Positions 12,101 through 23,360 are shown, counted from the stretch's first letter. The stretch: DNA of 64,000 nt from Adiantum capillus-veneris (GCA_014529385.2 CM043959.1:85045029-85109028); one strand, 5' to 3'. Translations and numbers: made by a program. Notes: generated by a model from the letters alone, not told the origin.

Positions 12101-12850
12101 TCACGATTCATCTTCCAAAAGATCCCTACATGAAGGATCATCCAATTCTAAGCCCATGGCTCCGAAATCAATGAAGAGAGAAACAAAATTGTCGTTTGTG
12201 GACACGTTGGCTTCATCATCTTTGAATTTGTCATCCTCAATTTCATCATCTTCATCATCATAACAATCATCATCCTCGCTAAGACTTGCCGCCGCCGGAA
12301 TTTATTCATTGACCTCCTTCTCCTCTATCTTCACCTCATCCAAAGTTGGAGGTGGAAGAGGTGAAAGATGGTCTCCAATTCATTAGTGGAAAAATGGTTC
12401 TCCCCCAAGGTGCTACAAGAATTACGAACTAAAGTTTTGGTTGGTGGATTGCTAGGATATAGATGACCTATAGAAGAAAAGCTCAAAGTGAGTAACATTG
12501 GTATAATTAATGCTACAACCAAATAAGAAGAAAAACGATAGTTGTCACTCACCTGCTCACAATTGTGCAGTAAAACTAAATTGTCATACCTCCCGGTGTG
12601 ATGCACAATAGATTCCACGATGTAGAGGCCCTTCTCATGTCGTCTAGACACATTTGCAAACCACTTGCACTTGAAGATGAAGGTATGAAAGGTTCTAAAA
12701 TTTAACCCTTAGTATCCTTTTAAGAGTTCCATAGTACCTGGCTTCATCATTGTCTATGTCAAAGTTGCCCATGATGGCACAACCCATGGGGATTCTACAT
12801 TTGTCAATGTGGCGCGTATAAAAGTGACGACCCTTCGACCACTTCTAGTT
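12101..12850 (-). pseudogene. CACTA transposon protein, C-terminal part (DUF4216-like)
   Basis: The minus strand encodes GRHFYTRHIDKCRIPMGC, then DEARYYGTLKRIL, FKCKWFANVSRRHEKGLY and HTGRYDNLVLLHNCEQV. This resembles the DUF4216-type domain of plant En/Spm (CACTA) proteins. A compact intron with GT-AG ends interrupts it (12,468-12,552; donor CAG|GTGAGT, acceptor TTCTATAG). After the intron, sequence resembling the end of the domain is followed, in another frame, by a strongly acidic tail (SEDDDCYDDEDDEIEDDKF) ending at a TGA near 12,101. The rest of this transposon is not adjacent, and the CACTA element at 32-35 kb is a separate insertion. Confidence 0.6.
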
Positions 12851-13484
12851 AAAGGAAAGGCCTGACCCGACCCCCGAAAAAACTTCAACTGACTGTATCT
12901 TGCAAACCATGGCTCCGATTTGCAATCTGAAAAGACGGGTAGGCTCCATGAATTGAGCTATACACATATATAACTCGATTTCTACTTGGATCACCTCTCT
13001 TCAGCTGCCCTGTCTGGCAAGAATCAGCAAACTACTAAAACTTCAAAATTCAATAACTTCGGCTCCGTAGCTCAGTTTGATGAGTCGTCTGAACCTACTC
13101 CTTCAGCACTTCAAGCTCTTCATTCCTGGACCCAAAGGCTGCACTTTGCATCTCCTTCACCTGCTACCCAAATTAGCCCCTCATGGAGCCTTTCTTGGCC
13201 TATAAGCCGCATCATGCATACAATTCCGCTGCTACCTGCCATCCCATGAGTTTCCTAGCTTCTCGAGCCCTTTGCCATGTTTTTGTTATCCTGCATACAT
13301 CTGCCCATGCCACCTTCTAGGGTCGACACACTTTGGTTGCACCATCATTGCCCAGTTCCACGTTGAGCATTTATGCTCAACCAAAAAAGAGCTTTATTCC
13401 ATTACTAACTGCAAAACCTGGCACACACTATGAGAAAACTAAAACCATATTTACATAGTTTTATTGCATCCTATTGCCAAACCT
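12851..13484 (-). other. Probable 3' flank/LTR of the Tat element
   Basis: This lies just past the integrase end of the minus-strand Tat element, where the 3' LTR is expected. It contains a perfect short hairpin near 13,360-13,380 (GTTGAGCAT, two-base loop, ATGCTCAAC). I could not match it to the sequence at 18.9-19.8 kb, so LTR identity is not established. Confidence 0.35.
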
Positions 13485-14821
13485 TCAAGTGGGTTGCTCC
13501 ACCCCTTGCCTAAGAATGTGATGCATCGTTGGCACTAACTCCCTTTCAAAATAGAGCTTGAGACGCAGACCATTTACCCTATGTTTAATAAACCGACCAT
13601 CCAACCTTATTAGTGCATAAGTACCATTGGGAAAAACTTGATGAACCTTGTAAGGTCCCGTCCACTTTTTCTTGAACTTAATCTGAAAGGTGAAGTCAAG
13701 ATAACTCTCGTATTTCATCACTAGATCGCCCTTCTCAATTTGCTTGGCTGACAAATGTTGGTTGAAGTTCGCTACCCTTTTTTCTTGCTACTTCACATAA
13801 AAATCTGCCACTGCCTCATGATCCATCTTCAAGTTTCAAGACTTGTAATCATATCGTGCAAAATATCTTGATGAGTTTTATCAATTTGCCACAAACCTTT
13901 GAGAACCCCTAGTTGCACATGCACAGGCAGGATCCCTTCCTTGCCATATACCAACTCGTAGGGAGTGAAGTTGGTTGCCACCTTATATGAAGTCCTATAA
14001 GCCCACAAGCATTTATCAAGGTTAGATTCCCACTCTTCAATTTGTTGGTATATATTCTTCGTAAGCATCTTGACTATCTGCCCATTTTCACTCTCCACCA
14101 AACCATTGCACTGCGGGTGGTATGGAGATGAAAATCGGTGTTGAATCCCCAATTTGTCCACCAGAGCACGCACCAACGTACTTTTGAATCCTTGTCCTCA
14201 ATCTGATATAAGCACCCAAGGCACTCCAAAGCGACAACATATGCAATCAAATACAAACTGAGCAACAATATGCACATTTACCTCTTTGACTGCTTTAGCC
14301 TCGACCCACCGTGTAAGGTAGTCTATGGCCACTACCACATATTTGTTACCGCTTGCTGAATTGGGCAATGGACCAATTGCATCCAAGCCCCACTTTTCAA
14401 AGGCATCATGTGCAATGATAGCCCCTTGTTGCTCGGCTACCAGTCGTCTTTCACCCATCACTTGGCACTGATGGCACGTCTTGCACCAATAATGCACATC
14501 TCTCACAACAGAAGGCCACCAGAACCCAGTTCTTAAGATACGAAACAAAACTTGACTCTTACCCTGATGACCGCTTTTCTCGTGGCATTGCTCCAATACC
14601 ATGCCAATCTCTTCTTTGTAAAGGACCCGATGTAGCACCCTATCTCGACCGTGTACCATAAGATCTTTGCCAACAAGAGTGAACCTTTTAGCCTTTTGAA
14701 CAACTCTCCTCTTTTGTAGCTTGGAAAGCCCGTCGGAACATTGACCTGTACTCAAGAAATCATCAATATCCTTCAAAGTCTCTCTACCTGTATAAGTGGC
14801 TAGGCCCACATACAAACTCAA
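13485..14821 (-). pseudogene. Integrase of the Tat element, frameshifted
   Basis: The upper part (14,198-14,821) carries the zinc-binding HHCC region (HEKSGHQG ... CKTCHQC) and the first catalytic aspartates (WGLDAIGP and a terminal ISD). A frameshift near 14,190 separates it from 13,829-14,176, which holds KLGIQHRFSSPYHPQCNGLVE with the catalytic glutamate, and WAYRTS. A further break precedes the C-terminal DNA-binding part (KKWTGPYKVHQVFPNGTYAL, then KHRVNGLRLKLY) at 13,485-13,754. Integrase inserts element cDNA into the chromosome. All three acidic catalytic residues survive, but on separate frames. Confidence 0.85.
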
Positions 14822-14830
14822 AACTTGAGT

Positions 14831-15210
14831 CTAAACATGACTGCTAGCCAACCGATCTGCTTCCTGGTTTTGTTCTCTCCTCACATGTTTAAACTGTACT
14901 ACTTCAAAAAACTTCAACAACTTCTTTATGGAAAAAAACCAATTCTTGAGAGAATCCCTCTTTACCTGCCATTGGCCCATAATTTGTTTGACAACCAGTA
15001 GAGAATCACCTTTTATGACCAACCTTGATATGCCAAAGTCAATGCACCAGGTGTAAAGTAAGATACTCCGCTTCATTGTTGGTATGCACCTCCTCCAAGT
15101 CGTAAGCTTTGGAAAAAATGAATGTGCTGTGCGGGTCTTGAATGACTACACCTCCACCTGCCTTCTGTGTTACTCGTCTGTAAGCGCCATCAAACCACAT
15201 CGTGAAGGCC
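14831..15210 (-). pseudogene. Second (plant-type) RNase H of the Tat element
   Basis: The first half shows MWFDGAYRR, AGGGVVIQDP and TNNEAEY. After a frame break near 15,060 the second half shows VIKGDSLLVVKQI and FKHVRREQNQEADRLA. These are the D, E, D and H-x-x-R-x-x-N-x-x-A-D motifs of cellular-type RNase HI, distinct from the gypsy RNase H that precedes it. This extra domain places the element in the Tat lineage. The break prevents a continuous product. Confidence 0.8.
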
Positions 15211-16678
15211 TCTTCCAAGTTAGGTTCCTCCTTATCCTCCTCTCGTACCACCCTTGGATAAATTGGTAACTCAACCTCCTTGTTGACTAGGATATCCGCC
15301 AAATGAGTCCGCCGAGTGTGATCCACTTTGAACTCAAACTCAAACTCTTGAAGCTCGATTACCCACTTCATGATTCGCTTCCATGGCTTCAAGTGTAGCA
15401 CCAATTCAGGAAAAAGATTGTTAGCAGTCAACACATAAAACTTTCGAACGACCAAATATACTTTGAACTTTCTGCAGGAAAAGACCAAATCCATCACCCA
15501 CTGTTCTGCCTCTATATAAGTAGCTTCACTCGGACTAATGACCCTGCTTTTGAAATAAATAGGCTTATAACTCCTTCCTACCTTTTGTAGCAATACTACT
15601 CCGATAGCCACCGTTCCCACCGTCATAGCAATATAAAAATCATCCTCATGATTAGGAGAACATACTGTAGGTAACTGACATAGAATACCTTTCACTTTAT
15701 CAAAGGCCTCTTGAGCTTCCTCATCCCACTAACATCCATGCACCTGTTGAGCTCTTTTCTGAAGAGGGTAGACATATTGAGATAACATCCAAAAAAACGG
15801 GATAAATAATTTAGCTTATGCACGAATGATGGCAATTTCGTTGCATTGGTTGGAGGCTCCATAAGAACCAATGCTTTCACCTTCTTTGGGTCTGCTTCAA
15901 TTCCATTCTGTGATACCACATGACCTAGCAACTGAACCCTTGGTTGTGCTAGCTTGCACTTCTTTGGATTCAATTGACCTCCTTCTTCATCTAGCCTTTG
16001 AAAACACAGCCTTAACTTGGACAAATGTTCTGCCTTGGAACTATAGCAACCAATATCATCCATAAACACTCTGATGAACTTACCCAAGTAAGGCCCGAAC
16101 ACCTTGTTCATCCAATCTTGAAAAGTCGCATACGCATTCACCAGTCCAAAAGGCATCCTATGGTAGGCAAAGCAACTCCATGGAGAAATGAAGGTAGTCT
16201 TTAACTGGTCCTCCAAAGCAATACCGATCTGAAAATATCCTACCTCGAGCAACTTGTTGATGTCTTGCCATAGAGCTTCCTTTTGAATATCTCCCAACCT
16301 TCTGAGCTTCTGTGCTTTTGGCCTGTACCCTTCCTTAAGTAGAATCTGATGCTCCACTCCTTTAGCTCCCCTCAGATCCTTATACTCCGTTGCAAATAAG
16401 TCAGGGTAGGATGCACATAGGTCCATATAACCTTCCTTCTCGTGCTTTGTTAAATCTGAACCTAGCATATCTTCCACCTCTTTAGCTTGTAGACTACAAA
16501 CAGGAACTTGCATACCTCTCCTTGCAGTGGTAGAGTCTACTATGACTCCGCACAAATCTGTATCTAGCTTCAATAAATCCTCATCACTCTCTTCCTTTTC
16601 GACACTGGTCAACCCCTTCATCATAAGTAGACTCCGTTTCGTACTCATAACTGGTACTGAAATCCTGATTATCTCCAC
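15211..16678 (-). pseudogene. Reverse transcriptase-RNase H of Tat, with internal deletion
   Basis: The frame from 16,678 to 15,692 contains the upstream linker (CASYPDLFATEYKDLRG), the fingers start (LWQDINKLLEVGY), the palm segments SPWSCFAYHRMPFGLVNAYATFQ and VFMDDIGCYS (catalytic DD), and LNPKKCKLA with LLGHVVS. RNase H follows in another frame (GVVLLQKVGRSYKPIYFKSR, then EAEQWVMDLVFSCRKF). Between LLEVGY and QIGIALEDQ about 60 residues normally present are missing. They include the segment with the first catalytic aspartate and the W-R-x-x-x-D-Y-R motif. The enzyme would be inactive. Confidence 0.85.
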
Positions 16679-16739
16679 TTGCTGAGGGATGAAAATGACT
16701 TTCGTTGGTCTTTAGATCCAACCCAATTTGTCCTCCATT

Positions 16740-17238
16740 TTCTTGATCTGGCAAGGTAAACACCCCAGTCCCCCAATCTTGCTTGGCTCTAATTGCCAAC
16801 AGCCATGGCCTCCCCGATATAATTGGATAAGCATTCTCTCCTGCTTTCAATTCCCATAACCCTTACATTCACATCTTGTGCCACTCCTAAACAACAAGCT
16901 TTGGCATGATTAGCCATCCTCATTTGCACATTGGACCTGACAATAGCTTTAATGCTAATATCCCTCATAGCCAACTCTGTAATAACACAGACTTGGGCAC
17001 CACCATCGATGTAGGCTTGAACCTGTTTCTTCTTCTCAATCAAAACATCCACCACCAGAAGCACATCGATCAGACTCCCCACCTTTAAGGCTAGATTTTG
17101 TATTGTATGCACCTCTCCTCCCACTCGAGGAAGCCTCATGCTGACACTGGTTGACCATTGTCTTCTTAACTTAGGGTTTAATGCAAGCAACTGTCCAAAA
17201 GTCATGTTAGCCTTTTGATTTTGAACATCTCTTACCAA
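16740..17238 (-). pseudogene. Aspartic protease region of the Tat element
   Basis: The minus frame from 17,238 contains GSLIDVLLVVDVLIEKK followed by AYIDGGAQVCVIT. This matches the catalytic loop of a retroviral-type aspartic protease; D-G-G in place of D-S/T-G is also met in Tat elements. After a frameshift near 16,830 the downstream flap-to-end part follows (ENAYPIISGRPWLLAIRAKQ). The enzyme would cut the Gag-Pol polyprotein. Only the frameshift shows that it is broken. Confidence 0.7.
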
Positions 17239-17320
17239 ATCATACTCCGGATTACCGCGTCCTAAAAGAAAATCCTTTTGGATAATTCTTCATCTTCGCC
17301 TTCTTCTGCTTGCCTCTGGC

Positions 17321-17872
17321 TGCTCTCTACCTTCATTTACCTTCTCTTTCCCCTTCTTTGCTCTAGTTTCACACTCCGTCTCAGTCTCCCTGTCACCTCG
17401 TGCTCTTTTGTTGGCCATGATGTCAACCTCCTGCCTGCCAACACCAATAATGTTAACCCTTGGTATTTCATCATTACCTGATGGAGCCGCTTGTGCTTGG
17501 TTTTCAACCTCTTTCTGCCCTCTTTGGCCATTAAACTATGCTTGACCACGGCCTTGACCAACTATAGGATACATGCCGCCCCTTTTCCTTGATGGGTGCT
17601 CTCTACCTTCATTTACCTTCTCTTTCCCCTTCTTTGCTCTAGTTTCACACTCCGTCTCAGTCTCCCTGTCACCTCGTGCTCTTTTGTTGGCCATGATGTC
17701 AACCTCCTGCCTGCCAACACTAATAATGTTAACCCTTGGTATTTCATCATTACCTGATGGAGCCGCTTGTGCTTGGTTTTCAACCTCTTGCTGCCCTCTT
17801 TGGCCATTAAACTATGCTTGACCACGGCCTTGACCAACTATAGGATACATGCCGCCCCTTTTCCTTGATGGG
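17321..17872. repeat. 276-bp tandem duplication inside Tat gag-pol
   Basis: Bases 17,321-17,596 and 17,597-17,872 are direct copies differing at about two positions (for example C/T at the base before AATAATGTTAACCC, and T/G in CTCTT-CTGCCC). Two near-identical 74-codon minus frames result. The unit covers the linker just after the zinc knuckle. The high identity indicates a recent duplication, younger than the frameshifts of the element if those are old. Confidence 0.95.
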
Positions 17873-18830
17873 TGAGGGTAATCTGGAGCATAGTGGCCCT
17901 CCTCTCTACAATTGTAGCACCTGCCAGGAAATTACCTAGCTCTCCCTCTTCTTGTCCTTGCTTGACCTCTGTCCATAACACTTAAACGCAACTCTTGCAT
18001 TTTCTCAGACAAATCTTGAACTGTACGTACCCATTGTCGAGGAATGGTTGCTACCCCTCGATTGGGCTGATTCTCCATTTGAACTTCTTCCCTCGGATTC
18101 GAAGTCAGATTGGGAACCATCGCCTCATATCCCAATGCACCTTGCTCAATCTTCTTCTTTATTCTACGTCTTTTAGACCGCGCAATAGCAACAACCCCGT
18201 GTAATTCTCCGGGCCCTCGAAATCCACCTTTTCACGAACTTTGGGATGTGAATAGGACATAAACTTTTCCAATTTAAAGTACTCACCACCATTGACCAAC
18301 TGCATGGCCACTACAAAGTCCCTCCAGCACTCTTCAAAGCGGGCGTGGAAGACGCTAAATTCCTCATTCACGTCCTGCTTCAAATTTTTCAACTTTGCAT
18401 CCAAGTCAACAGGAGACACCTCTTTTTGAAAATCTTGCAGAAAACGGGCCCGCAACACTGGCCACATAATTCTTGGCTCTCCCTCCAACGCATAGAACCA
18501 TGTCTTTGCTTTTCCCTGCATCAACAATGGGATCGTTTGCATCTTGCTATCTTCATTCGGCATATGCAGTGACAACATACACAACTCAAAATCGGCCATC
18601 CACTCTTCCGGATCTCCTTCTCCAGCAAAAACTGGTCCATCCCTATGTGTTGCCGTCTTTGATGAAAATAACCGTCTTTGATCAACACCGACGAGCAACC
18701 AACAGCTCCTTAGTAGGGGCACCAGAAGATGGAGAGGGGGAATAGGGAACACACCCAACACACAAAATATTTGCCTCTCTATAGCCCAGCGATTCCACAT
18801 CACCCCTAACCTCTCAAATAACACCTTCAA
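17835..18830 (-). pseudogene. Gag of the Tat element with altered CCHC knuckle
   Basis: The capsid-like domain lies in the frame from 18,830 to about 18,180 (FAGEGDPEEWMADFELCM, MQGKAKTWFYALEG, then RARFLQDFQ and FSVFHARFEECWRDFV), the retrotrans_gag signature. A one-base frame change near 18,190 leads into a basic segment (ARSKRRRIKKKIEQG) and then the nucleocapsid. The zinc knuckle near 17,870-17,930 reads CYNCREEGHYAPDY, so the last cysteine of C-x2-C-x4-H-x4-C is replaced by tyrosine. Gag would form the particle and bind element RNA. Confidence 0.8.
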
Positions 18831-19880
18831 ATTGGCTAATTTGCACTAACAACTCCACTTTAGCATACAAAACAACTATCTTACACCTTTGCAAAAAAAA
18901 ACCCTGCAACACAAATGCACCCACACTGCTCAACTCACCCTTTCCGACTCACAAAACACCCCTCTTTGTAGCACCTTTCAAGCTGCAGGCAAACCCTCTG
19001 CAAGCAATGGCCAATACACGAAGAGTGAGAGAAAAGGAGGGGAATGGGGAGAAACAACACAAGAGATAGGGGCAAATAAGTGGTATTATTGCATATGGGA
19101 GTAGTACAATCAAGTATGCAGCTCCAATGACAAAATTGGCACCACACAAGCTTCAAACTTCCAATCACGCACTCCGGCAAAAAAGCCCACAAATTTTCCC
19201 ATTTACATCCTTTTATAGGGGTGCCTCTAGGAGGTCCAAAAAAGAAAAAATGGATGAGTTTCTCCTCCCATGGCCTTAGAGCTTCTTTTAGAATTTGTTT
19301 ACATTGCCAACACTTGGCATATTTGATTTTTGGAAACATTTGCATGGTGTAAACCTTGGTTCTTTGGCCCTTCCATTTGGCCGCCCGAATTCCCCCTTGG
19401 GCCTTTGAATTTTCCTCTCTTGCCTTGGCTTGATTACCCTTGCTTTATCTTTGGACGTCGTTGGAGTCACCCTTTAACTGTCCCTGTTGGCTCACCTCTC
19501 TATAGTGAGACCCCTCCCCTCCTTGAGCAATAGCGATGTCTCTATTGGGGGGGGGGTATACCCCTTTTCTCAAAAATTTGGACCCTTAGCGGGCGTGGCC
19601 ACTGGCCAATTTGTCGAAATTCCCAAAATACCCTTCAAATTTTTAAAATTTCCAAAGTACCCATGTATCTATTTTGGTCGGATTGATCAAACTTTTCTAA
19701 TTTTCATTCCTTTTGGACAATTGAGATGCATTTTTGAGTGGTCAGCATGTAATTTGTCACATATTACCTCACAAAACAGGCGATTATGTCCTCAAAGATA
19801 ACACATAAGTGTACTCATCAACAAAATGTCAATCATTGAAGAACAAGAATACATCCTAATTCCTCTCTGTCCTGCCACAC
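18831..19880 (-). other. Presumed 5' leader/LTR of the Tat element
   Basis: This is the position expected for the leader and 5' LTR of the minus-strand Tat element. It contains a minus-strand TATA motif at 19,206-19,220 and a run of G followed by the palindrome GGGGTATACCCC near 19,551-19,562. No primer-binding site could be identified and no matching 3' LTR was found, so the LTR boundaries are open. Confidence 0.4.
19206..19220 (-). promoter_or_regulatory. TATA-like motif, possible LTR promoter
   Basis: The minus strand reads CCCTATAAAAGGATG, a good plant TATA box, about 0.4 kb upstream of the Tat gag region. Its position fits transcription of the element from its 5' LTR. Function is inferred only. 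Confidence 0.45.
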
Positions 19881-19885
19881 ATTGG

Positions 19886-19886
<1 letters not shown>

Positions 19887-19960
<74 letters not shown>

Positions 19961-20034
19961 GAAGAAGAGTTTTAACGTCGTAGGAAACTATCCCAAGATA
20001 CCTAGCCAACGAGGAGAGTTGAACTCAAGACCTA

Positions 20035-20092
<58 letters not shown>
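19887..20092. repeat. TA-GA and GA microsatellites around a tRNA-like motif
   Basis: TA repeats (19,887-19,920) run directly into GA repeats (to about 19,958). After about 80 bases of unique sequence a second GA tract occupies 20,038-20,092. The unique bridge holds a B-box-like motif described separately. Confidence 0.95.
19959..20037 (-). mobile_element. Possible tRNA-derived SINE fragment
   Basis: On the minus strand the bridge between two GA tracts reads AGGTCTTGAGTTCAACTC and then TCCTCGTTGGC. The GAGTTCAACTC block at 20,016-20,026 resembles an RNA polymerase III B-box (GGTTCGAnTCC). Its flanks look like the T-arm and tail of tRNA-derived SINEs. A CT tract would occupy the place of the anticodon arm. 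The identification rests on this short motif. Confidence 0.35.
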
Positions 20093-20911
<819 letters not shown>

Positions 20912-20936
20912 GGATCTCGGCCTTCCATCGCCAACT

Positions 20937-21323
20937 TTGAACCCTACTTTTCAAGAAGTTCGCCATGAACAGCTTACACGAGAGCGCTCTCTTGGCCAGA
21001 ACCCTACCGAAGCTGCGCTGCAAGAAATGATCAACGAGGTTGAATCAGACGGAAATGGGACCATTGATTTTCTTGAATTTTTGAATCTCATGGCCAGAAA
21101 AATGAAGGACTCTGACTCTAAAGAGGAACTTAAGGAAGCCTTTAAGGTGTTTGACAAGGACCAGAATGGGTTTATTTCTGCAGCAGAGCTTCGTCACGTG
21201 ATTAAAAATCTTGGGGAGAAACTGACTGATGAGGAGGTGGATGAAATGATCCGTGAGGCTGATGTTATCGGTGATGTTCAAGTCAGCTATGAGGAGTTTG
21301 TGAGGATGATGCTGTCAAAGTGA
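20937..21323 (+). pseudogene. Calmodulin fragment, 5'-truncated, EF-hands 2-4
   Basis: From about residue 17 of this 128-codon frame the protein matches plant calmodulin closely: [59 protein letters not shown] and [18 protein letters not shown]-hand 1 and the start codon region are missing; upstream nucleotides still resemble calmodulin coding sequence, but out of frame. EF-hand 2 has Glu for the first Asp of its loop. EF-hand 3 is intact. In EF-hand 4 loop positions 3 and 6 are Ile and Val instead of Asp and Gly, which should abolish calcium binding there. A stop follows at the normal C-terminus. It is probably a truncated gene copy, though expression of a calmodulin-like protein cannot be excluded. 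Confidence 0.85.
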
Positions 21324-21639
21324 ACTTTGTTGAATACCTCGTGGTGCAACTAGCTTTTGCTGGGCTTAATGTTACCTTTGCAAAGTAACCTTTCTTTTAT
21401 GCTCATTTAAGCCCAATTTGGCTATTAGTCATAGTGTATGCCTTCAAAAAATATGATTGCACGCTTGTATCTTGGAGGAGTGGTTATGGTGTTAAGCTTA
21501 GCTGCCTTGAGCTTGAGAATATCGAACATGTTAGTACTGCCCAGCTGCACAGTTTTAGCGTTAGGATGAAGTGCTAGTTCGTTTGATTGCAATTTTCATG
21601 TAAATTGATCAAGAATCTTTTTGAGTAATTCTTAGCAGT

Positions 21640-21715
<76 letters not shown>

Positions 21716-22960
21716 GCTCCTGTATGACACAGGTAGAAGAAGAAGAAATTGGGAGACCTGAGCTCTAAAATGCAGGTGCCTCTATGCCGCGGCCAGAGTG
21801 GCCTTCCACAAGCTATCTGGGCGGGTGGGTGGATGCAGTAACTATGTTGGCTGGTGGCTTTGGCTTGCACAATGCATGGCGCAACCATGTCTATGTTTCT
21901 TCTTTTCCTTGGTAAGCTCGTTGACTTGATCTGCAGCTTTTTTGATTCTGATTGCATGGCCAAGCAAGCCTCCAAGGTAAGTAATAGCTTTGGTTTCCTA
22001 CTATGCCTTGTGTTAAAATCAACGACAACAAGGCAAAGGAATGACATTGGAAGGCTTGCCATGTTGGGATGTATTTCCAATTATGTGTTTTTTTTCTTTC
22101 TAGTTTTTTTATTTTTCTTTAACAGCTTCATTGAAGCTTGAATTAGTGATTTAGAGTTTACATTGTCTTTAGTATTGATGACATGAAGTGATGTTATATC
22201 CATCCCCTTAACTGAAACATTTCCTGTTGATGATTTTTTGCAGTATGCAGTCTATTTATTCTACTTGAGTTTGGTGTGGTTTGGGACTGGATAGATTGGT
22301 AAGCCTGCATTCTCATTCACACTTAGTTAAACATGAATGCGTTTGGATAATTAGGATAGAACGTCAGGAGTACAATCTATTTGAGAAATAAATAGAGACA
22401 TTCTACTATGTAGTGTAGAAAGAAACTTAAGGTAATGACTCTAATCATTTTCCCATTCAAGGTAGGTTGAGTCATTCAAAGTCATTGTAGTCTATGTGAT
22501 TAGCTTCAATTGTGTAATTTACCAGAGCTTTTTTTTTAAAGGGTGCTTTGTTATTTCATAGGCAAGAAACTTGCTAATTTACTAACAGGGACTCCTTTGG
22601 CTGGGTAATATTATGTTCTTACGTGCCAGCAAAGGAAGAGTGCTAACCCTACAATGCAAACAAAACCAAGCACTGACATTCGTTGAAGCCAGAAAATTGT
22701 ATTGGAGAGTAGCCAAATATCCATGTTTCTCTTTATAACAAAGAGAAAACCATTGTAAGATTGGCTTCGAGTTTCTTGTGTTATCCTAGAAAGAAGTACC
22801 ATGATCAAAGCTACAAGTGGCTAGACACCGAGACCATTTCGATTGGCAGTTATTGTTGAGCTATATATAGTAACAGTTATGTCGACATGAAGAAATTCCC
22901 AAGACATCAAGAGTCAAGACCCTTGCTTCTGCACCTTTGTCATTCGGCAGAGTTCTCACT
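21324..22960. other. Interval between calmodulin and tubulin fragments
   Basis: Just after the calmodulin stop the sequence could be its 3' untranslated region. A pure GA tract occupies 21,643-21,710. I recognise no coding region in the remainder; a plus frame at 21,854-22,141 has no familiar domain. Confidence 0.5.
21643..21710. repeat. GA microsatellite
   Basis: An uninterrupted GA tract of about 34 dinucleotides. Confidence 0.97.
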
Positions 22961-22981
22961 TTGACTGAGGATGAGCCTTTG

Positions 22982-23354
22982 CAAGGGGGCCAATGTGGCA
23001 ACCAAATCGGTGCCAAGTTCTGGGAGGTGGTATGCACAGAGCACGGCATTGATCCCATGGGGTCATACATCCGTGACACTGACGTGCAGATGGAGAGAGT
23101 GAATGTGTACTACAATGAGGAAAGCTACGGGTGCTATGTGCCTCGTGCCGTGCTCATGGATCTGGAGCCAGGTACTATGGACAGTGTTGCAGCGGGCCCC
23201 TATGGGCAGATCTTCTGCCTTGATAACTTTGTCTTTGGCCAGTCCAGAGCTGGCAACAACTGGGCCAAGGGTCACTACACCAAAGGCGCGGAGCTCATTG
23301 ATTTTGTCCTTGACGTTGTCCGCAAAGAGGTTGAAAACTGCAATTGCCTTCAAG
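22982..23354 (+). pseudogene. Beta-tubulin exon 1 fragment
   Basis: The frame matches the N-terminal 130 residues of plant beta-tubulin: [78 protein letters not shown], then [16 protein letters not shown]. The usual start (Met-Arg-Glu-Ile) is destroyed: homology begins at residue 8, and the nearest ATG at 22,971 is out of frame. Several conserved residues differ (for example Cys-Leu for Arg-Pro after QIF, Phe for Ser in ELIDS). The sequence ends at a phase-1 donor CAAG|GTGAGT, where plant beta-tubulin genes have an intron. No second exon with the GTP-binding glycine-rich loop follows within 1.5 kb. It is a truncated gene copy that kept its intron boundary, so it derives from genomic DNA and not from a spliced mRNA. 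Confidence 0.88.
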
Positions 23355-23360
23355 GTGAGT
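23355..23360 (+). other. Splice donor at end of beta-tubulin exon 1
   Basis: CAAG|GTGAGT after the codons for Cys-Leu-Gln. The position and phase match the intron typical of plant beta-tubulin genes. No matching acceptor and exon 2 were found downstream. Confidence 0.75.

Larger units (their letters stand above)
13485..18830 (-). mobile_element. Ty3/gypsy retrotransposon, Tat-like, defective
   Basis: Read on the minus strand, the domain order is gag, CCHC knuckle, protease, reverse transcriptase, RNase H, a second plant-type RNase H, integrase. The second (archaeal-type) RNase H between RNase H and integrase is the hallmark of the Tat lineage. Frameshifts separate gag from its basic region, RNase H from the second RNase H, and the two halves of integrase. 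A deletion removes the centre of reverse transcriptase. LTRs were not resolved, although a TATA-like motif at 19,206-19,220 fits a 5' LTR promoter. The element cannot be autonomous. Confidence 0.85.

Noticed and set aside
23063-23353. Minus-strand 96-codon frame opposite the tubulin fragment
   Set aside because: It is the antisense shadow of the conserved beta-tubulin coding sequence.
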